NCBI RefSeq assembly: GCF_016405145.1
Contig: NZ_JAEKIA010000010.1
Span: forward strand, 21,402-85,401
Source: Schaalia cardiffensis
GTDB taxonomy: Bacteria > Actinomycetota > Actinomycetes > Actinomycetales > Actinomycetaceae
Reading direction: 5' to 3'
DNA length: 64,000 bases
Shown here: positions 59,623 through 64,000 of the stretch, piece after piece
How positions within the stretch are numbered: position 1 is the stretch's first letter
Layout of the letters: the number at the start of each line of letters is the position of its first letter
The notes under the pieces: model-generated
The model's input: the letters and a program-made list of their open reading frames with translations, nothing else
Databases searched by the model: none
What the model was told of the DNA's origin: nothing
Program-made: the position numbers and the translations under genes

Positions 59623-60192
59623 ATGGAAGCACTTGTAGAAACGAAGCTCAATTGTCGTTTGATCGCCGACTATTTCATTGCTCGCGACGAGGAGCGTTAT
59701 GAATCGGATGTGACGCAGATGAAGCTTCATAAGCTCATGTATTTCGCGCAGGCCAACTACTTGGCGGAAACTGGGAACAGGCTGTTCGATTCTGATATTT
59801 TCGCCTTCGAACATGGTCCTGTCATCGACGGAATCTATCAAGAGTTCCGCGTGTTCGGGCGCTCCACCATCGTAGTAAAGGATGATGACGTCGCGGCGCT
59901 GGCGAAGGATCGTTGCCGAGAGATTCCCGAGGGTGTCTACCGCTTCCTAGACTCGATATGGGAGAAATACGGCGACTATTCCGCCAGTGAATTGCGTATG
60001 CTCTCACACAAAGACGCTCCGTGGAAGGACGCGTACGACCCAGATTCTCACTATTGCCTGATTGATGATGCGGCCTTGCGTGACTACTACCGCCATTCCG
60101 TCGCAGCAAGCGAACGTGTCCACTGCGATACCGTCTGGTTCGTCGATCAACCTGTCTGGGACCGACTCGAGGCTGTCGAAGGTGCCATCTGA
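59623..60192 (+). CDS. Panacea (SocA/DUF4065) domain protein, likely antitoxin
   Basis: 189 residues from ATG 59623 (AGGAGG about 9 nt upstream; an in-frame GTG at 59614 is less likely). The Panacea domain spans about 10-150: IADYFIARDEERY, MKLHKLMYFAQANYLAETGNRLFDSDIFAFEHGPVIDGIYQEF and SASELRMLSHKDAPWKDAY. The domain is known from SocA (ClpXP adaptor/antitoxin) and as an antitoxin domain paired with many toxins. The stop overlaps the GNAT gene start, which suggests a pair. Confidence 0.88.
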   Translation: MEALVETKLNCRLIADYFIARDEERYESDVTQMKLHKLMYFAQANYLAETGNRLFDSDIFAFEHGPVIDGIYQEFRVFGRSTIVVKDDDVAALAKDRCREIPEGVYRFLDSIWEKYGDYSASELRMLSHKDAPWKDAYDPDSHYCLIDDAALRDYYRHSVAASERVHCDTVWFVDQPVWDRLEAVEGAI

Positions 60193-60724
60193 AAACAAAA
60201 TCCCAGTGGGCCCGTGGAAACGGGTTGAGCCCCTTGGGGAACACCACGATAGAAGTGCCTTTTCCTGCGGACAGGTCGCAATCGACCACTGGCTCCACGA
60301 CGAAGCCTTGAACCAGCAGCGACAAGGAAACATCTCCGTGTGGGTGTGTGTTGATGAACAGGACAGACTATGCGCCTTCTTCGCATCACGCGTTCATGTT
60401 CTCTCCGTTCCGACCTCCTTGAGCTCCACCCGACGGAAGCATTGGGGCGTTGATGAAAGAGGATTCGCGCCAGCATTCATGATCGCGAAGCTCGGGTTGG
60501 ATCGCGCTCTTCAAGGCCGGGGATACGGAAAAGTTCTTCTGCATGAGGCACTGTGGAAGTGTGTCGAGGCTGCGGATAGGGCCGCGTGCAAACTTATCGT
60601 TGTCGATGCTTTGGACGAGGGTCTCGTCAGCTTCTACGAAAACCAGGGCTTCGTGCCAATCGAAGGGAGAAGATTGATTCTCTCGGCGAAGGCAGTCCGC
60701 AAGAGCCTGCGGCCGTTGGCCTAA
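60182..60724 (+). CDS. GNAT-family acetyltransferase, likely toxin partner
   Basis: 180 residues from GTG 60182, inside the 3' end of the Panacea gene. Acetyl-CoA loop LQGRGYGKVLLHEAL (about 104-118) and the catalytic-Tyr segment GLVSFYENQGFVPI (about 150-163). DHWLHDEALNQQRQGNISVWVC near residue 40 resembles TacT-type toxins that acetylate aminoacyl-tRNA. The usual TacT antitoxin is a ribbon-helix-helix protein, so the pairing here is unusual. Substrate unproven. Confidence 0.82.
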   Translation: MPSENKIPVGPWKRVEPLGEHHDRSAFSCGQVAIDHWLHDEALNQQRQGNISVWVCVDEQDRLCAFFASRVHVLSVPTSLSSTRRKHWGVDERGFAPAFMIAKLGLDRALQGRGYGKVLLHEALWKCVEAADRAACKLIVVDALDEGLVSFYENQGFVPIEGRRLILSAKAVRKSLRPLA

Positions 60725-60889
60725 AGGAGCATGGGCCAAGCGAGATTTTCCCCAGCGTTTTAGGATCGTCCCTTCGTCCTCGTCAGTTTCTCTCATTTTG
60801 AAAATGGTCAAGTCCATTCTCCGGATTGCTCAAATGATGACGTCTGAGAGAAGGGGGGGGATCGAGATTGTGCGGATAGAGTGAGAGTC

Positions 60890-61639
60890 ATGTCCGAAGA
60901 GATGACCCTCGCGATCGACTGCGGTGGCGGAGGGATCAAGACCTCCGTCCTCGACTCGCACGGCACCATGATCGCCCCGCCGCTGCGCACCCCAACGCCC
61001 TACCCGCTCCCACCCGCGCTCCTGGTCCAGACAGCGGTCGACCTTGCGGAGCAGCTGCCCCGCGCCGACCGGGTCACAATGGGAATGCCCGGGATGATCC
61101 GCCACGGGGTCGTCGTCGCAACCCCCCACTACATCACCCGCTCGGGTCCGCGTTCGAAGATCCTTCCCGAACTTGTTGAAGAATGGCGATTCTTCGACAT
61201 GGGCCGCGCCCTCGGACGAGCCCTCGAACTGCCGACGAAAGTCCTCAACGACGCCGAAGTCGCAGGAGCCGGAGTCGTAACCGGCACCGGCCTCGAAATG
61301 ATCATCACCCTGGGCACTGGCCTAGGCAACGCCGTATTCGACGGAGGCGTACTCGCGCCCCACATCGAAGTCTCCCAAGGCTTCGTGCGCTGGGGGCTGA
61401 CCTACGACGACTACATCGGCGAACATGAACGTCTGCGTCTGGGCGATACCCACTGGTCTCGGCGCGTGCGCCGAATCGTTGATGGACTGAGACCCATGTA
61501 CCTGTGGGACCGCCTCTACCTCGGCGGCGGCAATTCCAAACGCATCACCGCAGGTCACCGGGCCAAACTTGGTGAGGATGTCATCATCGTTCCCAACGAC
61601 GCGGGAATCATCGGGGGAGTTCGAGCGTGGGAACTGTGA
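60890..61639 (+). CDS. ROK-family sugar kinase (polyphosphate-glucokinase-like)
   Basis: 249 residues from ATG 60890 (a GTG at 60881 is also possible). ATP-binding start LAIDCGGGGIKTSVLD is a variant of DIGGTKI. VLNDAEVAGAG holds the catalytic Asp, and ITLGTGLGNAVFDGG is the second phosphate loop. The closest described group is the actinobacterial polyphosphate/ATP glucokinase type. The ROK zinc-binding cysteine motif is absent, as in that group. Overlaps truA. Confidence 0.8.
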   Translation: MSEEMTLAIDCGGGGIKTSVLDSHGTMIAPPLRTPTPYPLPPALLVQTAVDLAEQLPRADRVTMGMPGMIRHGVVVATPHYITRSGPRSKILPELVEEWRFFDMGRALGRALELPTKVLNDAEVAGAGVVTGTGLEMIITLGTGLGNAVFDGGVLAPHIEVSQGFVRWGLTYDDYIGEHERLRLGDTHWSRRVRRIVDGLRPMYLWDRLYLGGGNSKRITAGHRAKLGEDVIIVPNDAGIIGGVRAWEL

Positions 61640-62559
61640 ACCCCCCTGAGGCAGTCGAAACAATCCGTGCGCGCATCGACCTCGCCTACGATGGCACGGA
61701 CTTTCACGGTTGGGCGGCCCAACCTGGGCTTCGTACAGTGCAAGGAGAAATCGAAAGCGCCCTCGCCCTCGTTGCCCGAATGCCTCTCGTGCTCACCGTC
61801 GCGGGACGCACGGATGCTGGGGTGCACGCACGCCACCAGGTCGCGCACGTCGACATTCCGCTCGACGCCTGGCAGGGCTTCGCCCCTCGTGATGCAGACC
61901 GAGAGGATGGCACGGCGATCGGCGCGGCTCTGACGCGCAGACTCAACGCCCTGATCGCCAAAGCCCACGGCGAATGGGGGAGAGGACACGGTCTGCTCAT
62001 CCCCCGTGGAAGCTCCGACATTGTCATCTCGAGAATCAGCAGGGTAAGTGCCGACTTCGACGCTCGCTTCAGCGCCCTCGGGCGGAGCTATTGCTACCGG
62101 ATCTGCGAGGGCGCGCCCGATCCGCTGCGCAGGCACGACGTGTTGAGCCTCCCCGGCCCCCTGAACCTTGATGCGATGAACCGGGCAGCCGCAGCTTTGC
62201 TCGGCGAACACGATTTCCTCTCCTACTGCCGCCCACGCGAAGGGGCCACGACGATCCGCACCCTCAGGCGCCTGGAGTTCACGCGCATCGGGGGGATCGT
62301 CGAATGCCGAGTCGAGGCGGATGCCTTCTGTCATTCCATGGTTCGCTCCCTCGTTGGTGCTCACCTTCCGATCGGCCAGGGAAAGAAGCCCGAGTCCTGG
62401 TCCGCGCAACTTCTTGAGAAGTGCAGCCGCGAAGGGGCGGCCCCGATCGCTCCGGCGCATGGCCTCACCCTCGAGGATGTGCACTACCCGGAGGAACAAC
62501 AATGGGCGTCGAGGGCGAAAGTGGCCAGGCGGCGCAGGGGCTGCTGCCAGGAGGACTGA
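61627..62559 (+). CDS. truA: tRNA pseudouridine synthase A
   Basis: 310 residues from GTG 61627 (GGGGGAG 7 nt upstream; a GTG at 61636 overlapping the ROK stop is an alternative). IDLAYDGTDFHGWAAQPGLRTVQGEIE, catalytic Asp in VAGRTDAGVHARHQ, SLVGAHLPIGQGKK. Modifies U38-40 of tRNAs. Gene order rplQ...truA-rplM-rpsI is common; the TA pair and kinase are intrusions. Confidence 0.96.
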   Translation: MGTVNPPEAVETIRARIDLAYDGTDFHGWAAQPGLRTVQGEIESALALVARMPLVLTVAGRTDAGVHARHQVAHVDIPLDAWQGFAPRDADREDGTAIGAALTRRLNALIAKAHGEWGRGHGLLIPRGSSDIVISRISRVSADFDARFSALGRSYCYRICEGAPDPLRRHDVLSLPGPLNLDAMNRAAAALLGEHDFLSYCRPREGATTIRTLRRLEFTRIGGIVECRVEADAFCHSMVRSLVGAHLPIGQGKKPESWSAQLLEKCSREGAAPIAPAHGLTLEDVHYPEEQQWASRAKVARRRRGCCQED

Positions 62560-62816
62560 AGAAGCGCACAAGCCTGGCGTGCACAACGAGCCTGATCGAC
62601 GTGGAGCTGAGTGATCCGACACAGTGCGCCGACGGCTTTGACCGGCCCGATGCACGCGGATAAACTGACTAACGCTGTGCGTCAGCGGCTCCTTCGGTGC
62701 ATTCCCACTCGCCGTCGAGCGGCCTTTGACGCCTCGCGCGAACCGTTTCATCGAGAGCCAGGCCCAGACACCTGAGGCACACGCTCCATGACCGACAAGA
62801 ATTGAAGGTTACGCCC

Positions 62817-63260
62817 GTGCGCACCTATTCACCCAAGCCCGGGGACGCGGACAAGAAGTGGTACGTCATTGACGCCACCGACGTCGTCCTCGGCCGTCTG
62901 GCGGCCAAGGTCGCCGACATTCTCCGTGGGAAGCACAAGCCGACGTTCGCCCCTCACATGGACATGGGCGACAATGTCATCATCATCAATGCGGACAAGG
63001 TCGTTCTGACCGGTAAGAAGCTCGAGCAGAAGATGGCGTACCGCCACTCCGGGCGTCCCGGTGGCCTCACCGCCGTCTCCTACCGTGACCTCATGGCGAA
63101 CTCGCCTGAGCGCGCCGTCGAGAAGGCCGTCCGTGGCATGCTTCCCCACACCAGCCTCGGCCGCGCGCAGTTCAAGAAGCTGCACGTCTACGCCGGTGCT
63201 GAGCACCCTCACGCCGGCCAGTCGCCGGTTCCCTACGAGATCACCCAGGTGGCCCAGTGA
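62817..63260 (+). CDS. rplM: 50S ribosomal protein L13
   Basis: 147 residues from GTG 62817 (GAAGG 8 nt upstream; a TTG at 62802 is less likely). [41 protein letters not shown] and the [19 protein letters not shown] end. Standard length for Actinobacteria. Confidence 0.97.
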   Translation: MRTYSPKPGDADKKWYVIDATDVVLGRLAAKVADILRGKHKPTFAPHMDMGDNVIIINADKVVLTGKKLEQKMAYRHSGRPGGLTAVSYRDLMANSPERAVEKAVRGMLPHTSLGRAQFKKLHVYAGAEHPHAGQSPVPYEITQVAQ

Positions 63261-63304
63261 GCGCCCCGCGCTCCTGAGCACCCCATTAAGAACTGAGGAG
63301 AACC

Positions 63305-63796
63305 GTGGCTGAGACCACTGAACTCGTCGAGCTGGACGAAGAGAACGTCCCCAGCTCGTACACGACCGAGACTGAGTCCGCGCCCGCAGGCGCCGGCCAG
63401 TCCATCACCGCGCCCGGCGCGGGCCTGGGCCGCCGCAAGGAGGCCGTTGCTCGCGTTCGCCTGGTTCCCGGAACCGGCGAGTGGAAGATCAACGGACGCA
63501 CTCTCGAAGACTACTTCCCGAACAAGCTCCACCAGCAGCTCGTGAAGTCCCCCTTCGTGCTTCTCGACATTGACGGACGCTTCGACGTCATCGCCCGTAT
63601 CAACGGTGGCGGCATCTCCGGCCAGGCCGGCGCCCTGCGTCTGGGCATCTCGCGCGCCCTCAACGAGATCGACCGCGAAGCGAACCGCCCGGCGCTCAAG
63701 AAGGCAGGTTTCCTGACTCGTGACGCCCGTGCGATCGAGCGCAAGAAGGCCGGCCTCAAGAAGGCCCGCAAGGCCCCGCAGTACTCGAAGCGCTGA
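63305..63796 (+). CDS. rpsI: 30S ribosomal protein S9
   Basis: 163 residues, GTG start after GAGGAGAACC. An acidic 35-residue N-terminal extension precedes [31 protein letters not shown]. The C-terminus ends QYSKR, which touches the P-site tRNA anticodon loop. Complete. Confidence 0.97.
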   Translation: MAETTELVELDEENVPSSYTTETESAPAGAGQSITAPGAGLGRRKEAVARVRLVPGTGEWKINGRTLEDYFPNKLHQQLVKSPFVLLDIDGRFDVIARINGGGISGQAGALRLGISRALNEIDREANRPALKKAGFLTRDARAIERKKAGLKKARKAPQYSKR

Positions 63797-63813
63797 TCCG
63801 CTCTTCACGCTGT

Positions 63814-63845
63814 GGCCCCGCCCTCGTTTCGACGAGGACGGGGCC
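63814..63845 (+). terminator. Terminator of rplM-rpsI
   Basis: 14-bp stem with one mismatch (GGCCCCGCCCTCGT/ACGAGGACGGGGCC) and a TTCG tetraloop, 18 bp after the stop, followed by TTCGGCTTT. Confidence 0.9.
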
Positions 63846-64000
63846 TTCGGCTTTGAGGCGACGCCTTCGGCTTGGGTTAAAGGACACCTCGTGTTGGTCT
63901 GACTGGGACTTTTCGTTGTGCTGGTGCGGGAAGGTCTGGGTTTTAGTTGGTGGCGGCCAACTATGAGGGTGGACAGAATGTGTTGGTCTGATCGGGGTTT
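63846..64000. other. Start of a further repeat-like intergenic region
   Basis: GTGTTGGTCTGA occurs at 63892 and again at 63980, each followed by a G/T-rich stretch. No gene is seen before the window ends. Confidence 0.4.

Noticed and set aside
60863..60872. CGAGATTGTG upstream of the ROK gene as a stray array unit
   Set aside because: Only the 10-base core matches; the surrounding 105-bp unit is absent, so chance is likely.

Overview
The window is high-GC DNA from an actinobacterium, most likely a member of Actinomycetaceae (Actinomyces/Schaalia type). The evidence is the TTG-started rpoB with an actinobacterial N-terminus, the zinc-type S14, GTG-started secY, rpoA and tuf, and a sortase-assembled fimbrial locus of the Actinomyces kind. 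The species cannot be fixed from sequence alone.

Region 1 (1 to about 16.2 kb) is the right part of an integrated conjugative or mobilizable element. From left to right it carries the N-terminus of a relaxase, a MobC-type accessory protein, a palindrome-rich candidate oriT, a DprA-like protein followed by a frame-broken phosphoribosyltransferase, and a giant methylase-helicase of the DarB type with a second gene nested out of frame in its 5' part. Then come an SSB, a small membrane protein, a cell-wall hydrolase (transglycosylase plus NlpC/P60), a thioredoxin-fold protein, a DUF2786 protein, a ParA/ribbon-helix-helix partition pair, two tandem paralogous mini-proteins and a tyrosine integrase. 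It ends at a 3' tRNA fragment near 16.17 kb, so the intact tRNA and the secretion genes should lie left of the window.

Region 2 (16.2 to 33.9 kb) holds the core transcription and translation genes rpoB-rpoC and rpsL-rpsG-fusA-tuf. The two groups are separated by 5 kb of almost gene-free, repeat-filled DNA with one nuclease-like gene (26309-27445) between two arrays of a 105-bp repeat.

Region 3 (34.2 to 40.2 kb) is a pilus locus: a large LPLTG surface protein, a class C sortase and an LPLTG shaft pilin.

Region 4 (40.3 to 64 kb) is the S10-spc-alpha ribosomal supercluster (rpsJ to rplQ) with secY, adk, map, infA, rpmJ and rpoA, followed by a Panacea-domain/GNAT gene pair (likely toxin-antitoxin), a ROK-family kinase, truA and rplM-rpsI. 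The supercluster is split at rpsQ/rplN by 1.85 kb carrying a second 105-bp repeat family and a CRISPR-like 61-bp-period array, and at map/infA by 0.8 kb of low-complexity repeats.

The most unusual signals are the 105-bp arrays, whose shortened units are 94 bp: this loses the reading frame but keeps helical phase. Others are the 61-bp array, the nested gene in the methylase-helicase, and the Panacea/GNAT pair.
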